From Sphingomonadales bacterium UBA658 (GTDB lineage Bacteria > Pseudomonadota > Alphaproteobacteria > Sphingomonadales > Sphingomonadaceae), in the NCBI GenBank assembly GCA_002299195.1, contig DBOA01000214.1:4257-16432 (forward strand): DNA of 12,176 nucleotides, in the 5' to 3' direction. Positions 6,576-12,176 of this stretch are shown piece by piece. Under the pieces are notes generated by a model. The model was not told where the DNA came from. It did no database searches and saw only the letters and a program-made list of their open reading frames with translations. Position 1 is the stretch's first letter, and every line of letters begins with the position of its first letter. The position numbers were made by a program, and so were the translations under genes.

Positions 6576-7280
6576 ATGACTGCGAACAAGCCCGGAGACC
6601 CCACGACACTGAACCGCCTATATGGCCGTTCAAAGGGCAAGAAGCTGCGTGTCGAACAGGCTGATCTGGTCGACAATCTTCTGCCGCAAATTTCGGTGCC
6701 TGAAACGGGCGAGCTGGGCAGCATGCAATTGTTCGGCGATGATCGCGCCATGCACTTTGAAATCGGCTTTGGCGGCGGGGAACATCTGGCTTACCGCGCC
6801 GACCTTTTACCCGACCACGGATTTATAGGCTGCGAACCGTTCATGAACGGGGTCGCGCAAGCGCTGTCGCATGTGCGTGAAGGCGCGCTGCGCAATGTGC
6901 GCTTGCATATGGGCGATGCGCTGGAAATATTGCGCCGCGTACCCGACAAGTCGCTCGCCTTCGTCTATCTGTTGCATCCCGACCCTTGGCCCAAAGCGCG
7001 GCATGTAAAGCGCCGGATGATGAACGATGGTCCGCTTGATCTCATCCACGCAAAATTGAAACCCGGCGGGGAATTCCGGTTCGGCACCGATCACCCTGTC
7101 TATTTGCGCCACGCCCTCATGGTCATGCAGCGCCACCGGCACCAATATAACTGGCTGTGCGAAGCCGCAGCAGACTTCCAAAGCCGGCCTGGCGGTTGGC
7201 CCGAAACCCGTTATGAAGCCAAGGCCCGCCGTTTGGGGCATGAAGTTTGGTATTTCCGCTATCAGCGCAAACCCGATTAA
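6576..7280 (+). CDS. trmB: tRNA (guanine-N7-)-methyltransferase (m7G46)
   Basis: A 234-residue SAM-dependent methyltransferase that modifies G46 in the tRNA variable loop. Family landmarks are the N-terminal NRLYGRSKGKKLR, the SAM-binding motif FEIGFGGGEHL, the acidic GCEPFMNG, GDALEIL, the signature HPDPWPKARHVKRRM, and GTDHPVYL near the substrate site. I prefer ATG at 6576 because relatives I know begin close to the KPGDPTTLNRLYGR segment. A GTG at 6546, which would add ten residues and put the start before the hairpin, cannot be excluded. Neither start has a clear ribosome site. It lies just downstream of metK, whose product supplies its methyl donor, and is probably co-transcribed with it. 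Confidence 0.94.
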   Translation: MTANKPGDPTTLNRLYGRSKGKKLRVEQADLVDNLLPQISVPETGELGSMQLFGDDRAMHFEIGFGGGEHLAYRADLLPDHGFIGCEPFMNGVAQALSHVREGALRNVRLHMGDALEILRRVPDKSLAFVYLLHPDPWPKARHVKRRMMNDGPLDLIHAKLKPGGEFRFGTDHPVYLRHALMVMQRHRHQYNWLCEAAADFQSRPGGWPETRYEAKARRLGHEVWYFRYQRKPD

Positions 7281-7296
7281 GCAGCCAGCGGCAAAA

Positions 7297-7329
7297 CATT
7301 CGACGAAATCGGCGGAGCGTTCGACGAGA
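7297..7329. promoter_or_regulatory. 21-bp-spaced direct repeat before the LytS/LytTR operon
   Basis: Two copies of C-A/G-TTCGACGA-A/G-A lie at 7297-7308 and 7318-7329 (10 of 12 positions identical), exactly 21 bases apart, or two helical turns. LytTR-type regulators bind as dimers to pairs of about 9-bp direct repeats with roughly this spacing, and sites often contain a GTTC-like core. The position in the 95-bp gap before a LytTR system suggests autoregulation. The repeat is seen; the binding role is inferred. Confidence 0.4.
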
Positions 7330-7375
7330 AACGGTAGGCGTGGTGCAACCGGCGGAAAATCCGGTATGAAAGGCT

Positions 7376-8503
7376 ATGGAGAACGTCACCTCGCGAAAAG
7401 CACTGATTGGCCATCAAATGGCTTTGCTCACGATCATCGGGTTCTGGGCTTTTTACGCCCTCATCTTGTCGCTGCGCGCGGCATTGCTCGACTTTCCAGC
7501 GCAGGCGGTGCTCTTTGAACGGCGCCTCATCGTCGCGCTGGTGGGTGTATTGGTCACTTGGATTTTATATACTGGTTTGCGGATGGCGGATCGGCGACCG
7601 CTTGGTTTTCGCGTCAGCGTCGCGTTTCTGGGCGCAATTCCCTGTGCCATCGCGCTTGCGTCGGCAAATTTCTATATCTTCAACCTGTACGATCCGATCA
7701 GCCTTTTCAAAGACCCCAGCGTTGGACGCAGCTTTGAAGATCTGAAGGCCCAATTGGGGCTGTCCTTCTGGCAAGAAATCGCCGACATCTCCGTCACCCA
7801 TTATTTTTTCCTGATCGCGTGGAGCTCGCTATATGTTGCCATCGGCTATGCGCGTGAAGTGCGCGAAGCCGAACGCAAAACATCCAGATTTGCGCAAGCA
7901 GCACAAGATGCCGAACTGCGGTCGCTGCGCTATCAAGTCAATCCCCACTTTCTTTTCAACACGCTGAATTCGCTCTCAAGCCTGGTCATCACCGGTAAGC
8001 CCAAAGAGGCCGAAGCGATGATCCAGAACTTGTCCAATTTTTACCGGACGAGCCTGTCTTCCGATCCGTTGGAGGATGTCACGCTTGAGGAGGAAGTGGA
8101 ACTGCAACGTCTGTATCTGGAAATCGAAAGCGTGCGTTACCCCAAGCGACTGCGCGTCAGCATCAACATTCCGCCTGAGCTGATGAACCAGCATGTGCCT
8201 GCCCTCATTCTCCAGCCGCTTGTTGAAAATGCCATAAAATATGGCGTGTCGCGGGCCACACGGCCGGTCTCCATTACGATCAGCGCGGATCGCCGCGATG
8301 ATAATCTGGTGTTGAGCGTCATTGATGACGGAGAGGCTGTTGACGCAGCACATGTCGGCGGAAATGGCATTGGCCTTGCCAATGTGCGCGATAGGCTGGA
8401 GGCGCGATATAAGTCCGCGGCACGGCTCGATACACAGTCGGTCAAAAGCGGCGGGTTCATCGCGATACTCACGCTGCCTTTGAGCCACAGGATCGCGGCA
8501 TGA
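7376..8503 (+). CDS. LytS/YpdA-type membrane sensor histidine kinase (His_kinase + HATPase)
   Basis: A 375-residue kinase. About four hydrophobic segments fill the N-terminal 155 residues (for example LLTIIGFWAFYALILSL and LIVALVGVLVTWILY), with no recognisable extracellular sensor domain, so it probably senses through its membrane part. A short helical linker (VREAERKTSRFAQAAQDAE) leads to the His_kinase domain with QVNPHFLFNTLNSL, in which H191 is the predicted phosphorylation site. The ATPase part shows LQPLVENAIKYG (N285), DDGE and GNGIGLANVRDRLE. The start at 7376 has a good ribosome site, GAAAGG at 7368-7373. The stop overlaps the regulator start as ATGA, so the two are translationally coupled and surely partners. 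The signal and the target genes are unknown. Confidence 0.94.
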   Translation: MENVTSRKALIGHQMALLTIIGFWAFYALILSLRAALLDFPAQAVLFERRLIVALVGVLVTWILYTGLRMADRRPLGFRVSVAFLGAIPCAIALASANFYIFNLYDPISLFKDPSVGRSFEDLKAQLGLSFWQEIADISVTHYFFLIAWSSLYVAIGYAREVREAERKTSRFAQAAQDAELRSLRYQVNPHFLFNTLNSLSSLVITGKPKEAEAMIQNLSNFYRTSLSSDPLEDVTLEEEVELQRLYLEIESVRYPKRLRVSINIPPELMNQHVPALILQPLVENAIKYGVSRATRPVSITISADRRDDNLVLSVIDDGEAVDAAHVGGNGIGLANVRDRLEARYKSAARLDTQSVKSGGFIAILTLPLSHRIAA

Positions 8504-9243
8504 AGCGCCTGCGCACATTGATTGTTGACGATGAACCTTTGGCCATTGAACGGCTGGAAACCCTGAGCGCGGATCATCCAGCTATCGAGGTCGTCGGAAC
8601 AGCAAACGATGGCGTAGAGGCGCTGCGTATTGCGCAACAGCTGACGCCGGACCTGATTTTCCTAGACATCGGCATGCCCAAAATGGACGGCATCAACGCG
8701 GCGCGTGCATTGGGCCTGATGCACAAAAAGCCGGCAATCATTTTAATTACGGCATACGATAATTTTGCGGTCGAGGCCTTTGACCTTGATGTCGTCGATT
8801 ATGTTTTAAAACCGGTATCGAGCGAGCGGCTGGGCCGCGCCATTGCACGCGCAGCTGGCACACAAGACGCCGACACCAGTCCCGCCACAACCACGTCGAA
8901 ATCCGACAGCCGATATGCGCATGAATTTTGGGTATCACATCGCGCCGAACTCATCCGCATTGCCGCAATGGATATTGAACGCATTGAGGCCGAGCGCGAT
9001 TATATGCGGCTACATACTGGCGGGCGGAGTTATTTGTTGCACCAGACAATCTCGACGCTTGAACAGCGGCTGGACCCCGATCAATTCCAGCGCATCCACC
9101 GCAGCCATATTGTGCGCCGGGACCTGATAACCGGACTGCGCCATGAAGGCGGCGGTGTGTGGCATGCGTTGCTGGGTGAAGACCTGTCGATGCGCATCGG
9201 GCGCAAATATCTGGCAGAGGTCAAACGGCTCGCCGGGAAATAG
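8500..9243 (+). CDS. LytTR family response regulator
   Basis: A 247-residue transcription regulator. The receiver domain (about 1-120) has the acidic pocket D10-D11, the phosphoacceptor D56 (LIFLDIGMPKMDG), T84 and K104 (DYVLKPV). A short Thr/Ser-rich linker follows. The C-terminal LytTR DNA-binding domain (about 145-245) includes ERIEAERDYMRLHTGGRSYL, LDPDQFQRIHRSHIVR and the end MRIGRKYLAEVKRL. This is the AlgR/AgrA/LytR architecture. Its ATG overlaps the kinase stop. A likely target is its own operon, through the 21-bp-spaced repeats upstream of the kinase gene. It ends 16 bases before the stop of the convergent thiazole synthase gene. Confidence 0.95.
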   Translation: MKRLRTLIVDDEPLAIERLETLSADHPAIEVVGTANDGVEALRIAQQLTPDLIFLDIGMPKMDGINAARALGLMHKKPAIILITAYDNFAVEAFDLDVVDYVLKPVSSERLGRAIARAAGTQDADTSPATTTSKSDSRYAHEFWVSHRAELIRIAAMDIERIEAERDYMRLHTGGRSYLLHQTISTLEQRLDPDQFQRIHRSHIVRRDLITGLRHEGGGVWHALLGEDLSMRIGRKYLAEVKRLAGK

Positions 9244-9259
9244 CAAACTCTGGCTTTGT

Positions 9260-10255
9260 TTAGATCAGACCCGCAAGCGGGCTGGACGGATCAGCATACA
9301 TGCGCCGTCCCATGCGACCCGCGAGATAGGCCATACGTCCAGATTGGACGGCCAGCTTCATCGCTGTTGCCATCGCAACGGGGTCTTTGGCTTCCGCGAT
9401 AGCCGTGTTCATCAACACACCATCGCAGCCCAATTCCATGGCCACTGCTGCGTCAGACGCCGTCCCGACGCCAGCGTCGACCAGCACGGGCACTTTCGCG
9501 CCCTCGACAATCAAACGGATTGTAACGCGGTTTTGAATGCCAAGCCCCGAACCAATCGGCGCGCCCAATGGCATCACCGCGACTGCGCCGGCATCCTCAA
9601 GCTGCTTGGCGGCGATGGGATCATCGACACAATAGACCATTGGCAAGAATCCCTCCTTCGCCAAGATTTCGGTCGCCTTCAATGTTTCGCGCATATCGGG
9701 ATAGAGCGTCTTCGCTTCGCCGAGCACCTCAAGCTTTACCAAGTCCCAACCGCCCGCCTCACGTGCCAGACGCAACGTGCGTATCGCGTCGTCCGCGGTA
9801 AAGCAGCCTGCGGTGTTCGGCAGATAGGTATATTTCTTCGGATCGATATAATCCGTCAACATCGGCGCTTTGGGATCCGAGACGTTGACGCGGCGCACGG
9901 CAACCGTGATGATTTCGGCGCCCGATGCCACCAACGCAGCGGCGTTTTGTTCGAAGTCCTTATATTTGCCGGTACCGACGATCAGCCGCGAAGTGAAATG
10001 GCGCCCAGCGACGGACCAGCTATCGTCTTGCCCGCCGCCTACGAAATGGACGATTTCCAAAACATCACCGTCAGCCAGGTGCTCATTTTCCAATGTGGAA
10101 CGCGGCACGATTTCGAGATTCCGCTCAACAGCAACCTTGGCCGGATCCAGTCCAATATCGCGAACAAGGTCTGCAACGGTTGCCCCGGCCCGAAATTGCC
10201 GCGGGTCGCCATTCAGCGTGAGGGAGATAGAATCGGTGGTAAGGGAAGAGGTCAT
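9260..10255 (-). CDS. thiSG: ThiS-ThiG fusion: sulfur carrier protein / thiazole synthase
   Basis: A 331-residue fusion for the thiazole half of thiamin. Residues 10-75 are a complete ubiquitin-fold ThiS ending in DVLEIVHFVGGG (73-75), the same ending as free B. subtilis ThiS. Residues 80-331 are ThiG, a TIM barrel that joins deoxyxylulose phosphate, dehydroglycine and ThiS-borne sulfur. Landmarks are RLIVGTGKY, GAEIITVAVRR, LPNTAGC, the Schiff-base lysine K174 (DLVKLEVLG), PLGAPIGSGLG and VDAGVGTASDAA. ThiS normally works through a free C-terminal glycine thiocarboxylate, but here five to six residues (QDDSWS) link it to ThiG. Such fusions are annotated in other proteobacteria. The start at 10255 lies just after a GCGAGATGAA stretch. 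It is divergent from aroQ, with no other thiamin gene in view. Confidence 0.96.
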   Translation of the reverse strand: MTSSLTTDSISLTLNGDPRQFRAGATVADLVRDIGLDPAKVAVERNLEIVPRSTLENEHLADGDVLEIVHFVGGGQDDSWSVAGRHFTSRLIVGTGKYKDFEQNAAALVASGAEIITVAVRRVNVSDPKAPMLTDYIDPKKYTYLPNTAGCFTADDAIRTLRLAREAGGWDLVKLEVLGEAKTLYPDMRETLKATEILAKEGFLPMVYCVDDPIAAKQLEDAGAVAVMPLGAPIGSGLGIQNRVTIRLIVEGAKVPVLVDAGVGTASDAAVAMELGCDGVLMNTAIAEAKDPVAMATAMKLAVQSGRMAYLAGRMGRRMYADPSSPLAGLI

Positions 10256-10281
10256 TTCATCTCGCTATTTTTATCGACGAG

Positions 10282-10311
10282 CATATAGTGCCGTAATGAT
10301 GCGGTTCGCAA
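10282..10311 (-). promoter_or_regulatory. Possible promoter for thiSG
   Basis: On the minus strand TTGCGA (10311-10306), an 18-base gap and TATATG (10287-10282) resemble a sigma-70 promoter 27 bases before the thiSG start. The 87-bp divergent spacer is too short for a full TPP riboswitch plus promoter. The match is modest and rests on inspection only. Confidence 0.25.
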
Positions 10312-10315
10312 CCGC
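10301..10315. repeat. Short perfect hairpin in the thiSG/aroQ spacer
   Basis: GCGGTT and AACCGC flank a 3-base loop (CGC). The hairpin lies 27 bases before the aroQ start and overlaps the putative thiSG -35 box. It may be an operator half or a leader hairpin. No T-run follows, so it is not a terminator. Confidence 0.35.
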
Positions 10316-10330
10316 TGCTTTGACAATATC

Positions 10331-10336
10331 AGGGGA
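10331..10336 (+). promoter_or_regulatory. Ribosome binding site deciding the TTG start of aroQ
   Basis: AGGGGA, then six bases, then TTG at 10343. No ATG stands near in this frame at the place where the family N-terminus begins, so this site fixes TTG as the start. Confidence 0.7.
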
Positions 10337-10342
10337 CGTCCT

Positions 10343-10783
10343 TTGGCTGATAAGCCGATAATCTTTGTTCTGAACGGACCAAATCTCAATTTACTTGGTA
10401 CCAGAGAGCCCGAAATTTACGGCACAGATACGCTTGATGACATTGCCGGACATCTTGATGACCGCGCAAGGGCAGCTGGTGCGTCCATCGACTTTCGTCA
10501 GTCAAATCATGAAGGGCATCTCGTCGATTGGTTGCAAGAGGCACAAGCCGTGGGCGCCAAAGCGGTGTTGTTGAACGCCGCAGGATACACCCACACCTCA
10601 GTCGCGATCTTGGATGCCATAAAGGCCATCACCGTTCCGGTTTTCGAGGTGCATTTGTCCGATCCGCACAAACGCGAAGCATTTCGGCATTTGAGCTATG
10701 TCAGCATGGGCGCAAAGGCCGTGTTTGCAGGTCATGGCGCAAAGTCGTATGAACTGGCGCTAGACGCGGCGTTGCAAGTTTGA
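10343..10783 (+). CDS. aroQ: Type II 3-dehydroquinate dehydratase
   Basis: A 146-residue cytoplasmic enzyme of the shikimate pathway converting 3-dehydroquinate to 3-dehydroshikimate; type II enzymes form dodecamers. The full set of family motifs is present: LNGPNLNLLGTREPEIYG with R21 and the catalytic Y26, QSNHEGHLVDW, LLNAAGYTHTSVAI with N78, and the catalytic H104 in FEVHLSDPHKREAFRHLSY. The length is that of the usual family. Translation starts at TTG with a good AGGGGA ribosome site. It heads an operon with accB (44 bases on) and accC, an order seen in many proteobacteria. The TTG start may hold its output below that of accB, which has a much stronger initiation region. Confidence 0.97.
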   Translation: MADKPIIFVLNGPNLNLLGTREPEIYGTDTLDDIAGHLDDRARAAGASIDFRQSNHEGHLVDWLQEAQAVGAKAVLLNAAGYTHTSVAILDAIKAITVPVFEVHLSDPHKREAFRHLSYVSMGAKAVFAGHGAKSYELALDAALQV

Positions 10784-10807
10784 CATTAGGCGCATCATTG
10801 CAAGTTT
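10772..10807 (+). repeat. Two direct copies of TTGCAAGTTT around the aroQ stop
   Basis: Identical 10-base copies lie at 10772-10781 and 10798-10807, 26 bases apart. The first overlaps the last codons of aroQ and the first base of its stop codon; the second lies in the aroQ-accB gap. This looks like a small local duplication; no function is evident. Confidence 0.4.
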
Positions 10808-10815
10808 AGGGTCCC

Positions 10816-10821
10816 AAGGAG
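10816..10821 (+). promoter_or_regulatory. Strong ribosome binding site of accB
   Basis: AAGGAG followed by the AT-only spacer TTTTAA and ATG at 10828, an ideal initiation region. It contrasts with the TTG start of aroQ and the weak site before accC, and fits the need for more carrier protein than carboxylase. Confidence 0.75.
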
Positions 10822-10827
10822 TTTTAA

Positions 10828-11301
10828 ATGGCGGCGAAAACAGGAACTAGTGGCAGCATGCAGGTGGATACGGACCTTGTCCGCGAACTCGCGGCCATGT
10901 TGAACGACACAGGTCTCAGCGAAATTGAGGTTGAGGACGGCGAGCGCAAAATTCGTGTCTCGCGGACGATGACTGCGGTTGCAGGACCTATGGCCGCAGC
11001 GCCCGTTGCTGTTGCGGCGCCCACTGTTGCGGCCGCCCATGAAACCCCAAGCGCACCTGCCACTGCAGCAAACGCCTTGAAATCACCTATGGTGGGCACC
11101 GCCTATCTGACACCTGAGCCCGATGCCGCACCGTTCGTCAGCGTTGGCCAGCAAGTGAAGGCAGGTGACACCGTCCTGATCATTGAGGCGATGAAGGTCA
11201 TGAACCCAATCATCGCGCCAAATGCAGGAACGGTTACCGCGATTTACGTGGAAAGCGGGCAGCCCGTCGAATTTGACCAGCCATTGCTGGTGATTGCTTA
11301 A
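10828..11301 (+). CDS. accB: Biotin carboxyl carrier protein of acetyl-CoA carboxylase
   Basis: A 157-residue subunit that carries biotin between the biotin carboxylase and carboxyltransferase parts of acetyl-CoA carboxylase, the first committed step of fatty acid synthesis. The N-terminal part (about 12-46, VDTDLVRELAAMLNDTGLSE) is the domain that contacts AccC. A flexible Ala/Pro/Val/Thr linker follows at about 47-82. The biotinyl domain runs from about 84 to 157, starting KSPMVGTAYLTPEPDAAPF, with the biotinylated lysine K123 in IIEAMKVMN and a thumb region typical of bacterial AccB just before it. The end, VEFDQPLLVI, closes the fold. AAGGAG six bases before the ATG supports the start. 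accC follows after three bases. Confidence 0.97.
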   Translation: MAAKTGTSGSMQVDTDLVRELAAMLNDTGLSEIEVEDGERKIRVSRTMTAVAGPMAAAPVAVAAPTVAAAHETPSAPATAANALKSPMVGTAYLTPEPDAAPFVSVGQQVKAGDTVLIIEAMKVMNPIIAPNAGTVTAIYVESGQPVEFDQPLLVIA

Positions 11302-11304
11302 CCT

Positions 11305-12176
11305 ATGGCGATCGAAAAAATCCTTATCGCCAACCGCGGCGAGATCGCGCTTCGCATTCACCGTGCGGCGCATGAAATGGGGATCAAGACCGTTGCCGTG
11401 CATTCGACTGCGGATGCCGACGCCATGCATGTGCGCCTCGCCGACGAAGCGATTTGCATCGGACCGCCTTCTGCAACCGACAGCTATTTGAATATACCGG
11501 CGATTATTTCAGCCGCGGAAATCAGCCATGCTGACGCCATCCACCCCGGCTACGGTTTTCTGTCGGAAAACGCGCAGTTTGCGGAAATCGTTGAGAGCCA
11601 TAACATCAAATGGATTGGCCCCAAGCCCGAACATATCCGCACGATGGGCGACAAGGTTGAAGCCAAGCGTTCGGCAGGCGCATTGGGTTTGCCACTTGTC
11701 CCTGGCTCTGACGGCGCAATTGAAGATGTCGCCGAAGCCAAAGCAATTGCCCGCGAAATCGGATATCCGGTAATCATAAAGGCGGCGTCGGGTGGCGGTG
11801 GCCGCGGCATGAAGGTCGTCAACAGCGAAGAAGAGCTTGAGACCCAAATGCAGCAAGCAGGGTCCGAAGCAAAAGCAGCCTTTGGCGATGCGACAGTCTA
11901 CCTCGAAAAATATCTTGGCAATCCACGCCACATTGAATTTCAGATTTTTGGCGATGGCAAAGGCAATGCGGTCCATTTGGGCGAACGCGATTGTTCGCTG
12001 CAACGCCGGCACCAAAAAGTGCTCGAAGAAGCGCCCTCGCCCGTTCTTGCGACCGCTGAACGCGATCGCATGGGCAATATCTGTGCGAAGGCTATGGCTG
12101 ACATGGGCTATCGCGGCGCGGGTACTATCGAGTTTCTGTGGGAAAATGGTGAGTTCTATTTCATCGAAATGAACAC
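11305..12176 (+). CDS. accC: Biotin carboxylase of acetyl-CoA carboxylase, partial (3' end beyond window)
   Basis: The first 290 codons of an expected total near 450. The enzyme carboxylates the biotin of AccB using ATP and bicarbonate. The N-terminal domain begins MAIEKILIANRGEIALRI, and HPGYGFLSEN follows at about 75-84. The ATP-grasp part shows the Gly-rich loop KAASGGGGRGMKVV at about 159-172, EKYLGNPRHIEFQ and ERDCSLQRRHQKVLEEAPS, then GAGTIEFLWENGEFYFIEMN at the cut. No frameshift is seen. The ATG at 11305 lies three bases after the accB stop, with only a weak GGTGA upstream, so translation is probably coupled to accB. Confidence 0.97.
   Translation, partial: MAIEKILIANRGEIALRIHRAAHEMGIKTVAVHSTADADAMHVRLADEAICIGPPSATDSYLNIPAIISAAEISHADAIHPGYGFLSENAQFAEIVESHNIKWIGPKPEHIRTMGDKVEAKRSAGALGLPLVPGSDGAIEDVAEAKAIAREIGYPVIIKAASGGGGRGMKVVNSEEELETQMQQAGSEAKAAFGDATVYLEKYLGNPRHIEFQIFGDGKGNAVHLGERDCSLQRRHQKVLEEAPSPVLATAERDRMGNICAKAMADMGYRGAGTIEFLWENGEFYFIEMN

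Noticed and set aside
7348..7365. ACCGG...CCGGT inverted repeat just before the kinase ribosome site
   Set aside because: Five-base arms with an 8-base loop are expected by chance in GC-rich DNA, and nothing else supports a role.
9270..9281. CCCGCAAGCGGG hairpin near the convergent ends of the LytTR and thiSG genes as a terminator
   Set aside because: The stem is short, it lies in the thiSG coding region, and no T-run follows on either strand.
10252..10260. ATGAAATGA mini-ORF overlapping the thiSG start on the minus strand
   Set aside because: A two-codon frame can arise by chance, and there is no separate ribosome site for it.
9143..10288. Plus-strand open frame of 381 codons across thiSG
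   Set aside because: It is antisense to the ThiS-ThiG fusion, the product is His/Arg-rich without motifs, and it overlaps the end of the LytTR gene.
10256..10342. TPP riboswitch before thiSG
   Set aside because: The spacer is shorter than a TPP aptamer plus promoter, and no CUGAGA-type THI-box element is visible on the minus strand.

Overview
The window is ordinary chromosomal DNA of an alphaproteobacterium, most likely a member of the Sphingomonadales. This rests on protein style, on the gene order lnt-metK-trmB and aroQ-accB-accC, and on a ThiS-ThiG fusion protein; the genus cannot be fixed from the sequence alone. Coding density is very high, base composition looks uniform, and I see no insertion sequence, prophage, CRISPR array, tRNA or rRNA. 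No stretch longer than about 130 bases lacks a gene.

Left part (1-3588). On the minus strand lie a small CxxC zinc-binding-type protein, cut by the window edge, and a RoxA/YcfD-type ribosomal oxygenase just upstream of it. Divergent from roxA run three plus-strand membrane-protein genes: a 68-residue single-span protein, a YqaA/VTT (DedA-like) protein, and a 104-residue single-span protein with an acidic tail. Convergent to these is a minus-strand pair, a small exported protein and a VOC/glyoxalase-fold protein, whose stop and start codons overlap as ATGA.

Middle part (3589-9243). All genes are on the plus strand. Apolipoprotein N-acyltransferase (lnt) is followed by S-adenosylmethionine synthetase (metK), with a perfect inverted repeat between them that looks like a SAM-cycle operator. 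Next is the tRNA m7G46 methyltransferase (trmB). After a 95-bp gap holding a 21-bp-spaced direct repeat comes a two-component pair: a LytS-type membrane histidine kinase and a LytTR response regulator, again joined by an ATGA overlap.

Right part (9244-12176). A minus-strand ThiS-ThiG fusion (thiamin thiazole synthesis) is divergent from a plus-strand operon aroQ (type II dehydroquinase, TTG start), accB (biotin carboxyl carrier protein) and accC (biotin carboxylase, cut by the window end). This operon links the shikimate pathway with the first step of fatty acid synthesis, an association found in many proteobacteria.

I found no convincing undescribed multi-gene system. The best points for follow-up are the internal FVGGG of the ThiS-ThiG fusion, the putative operator before metK, the paired repeats before the LytTR system, the uncatalogued small zinc-type gene coupled to roxA, and the unnamed membrane and exported proteins.
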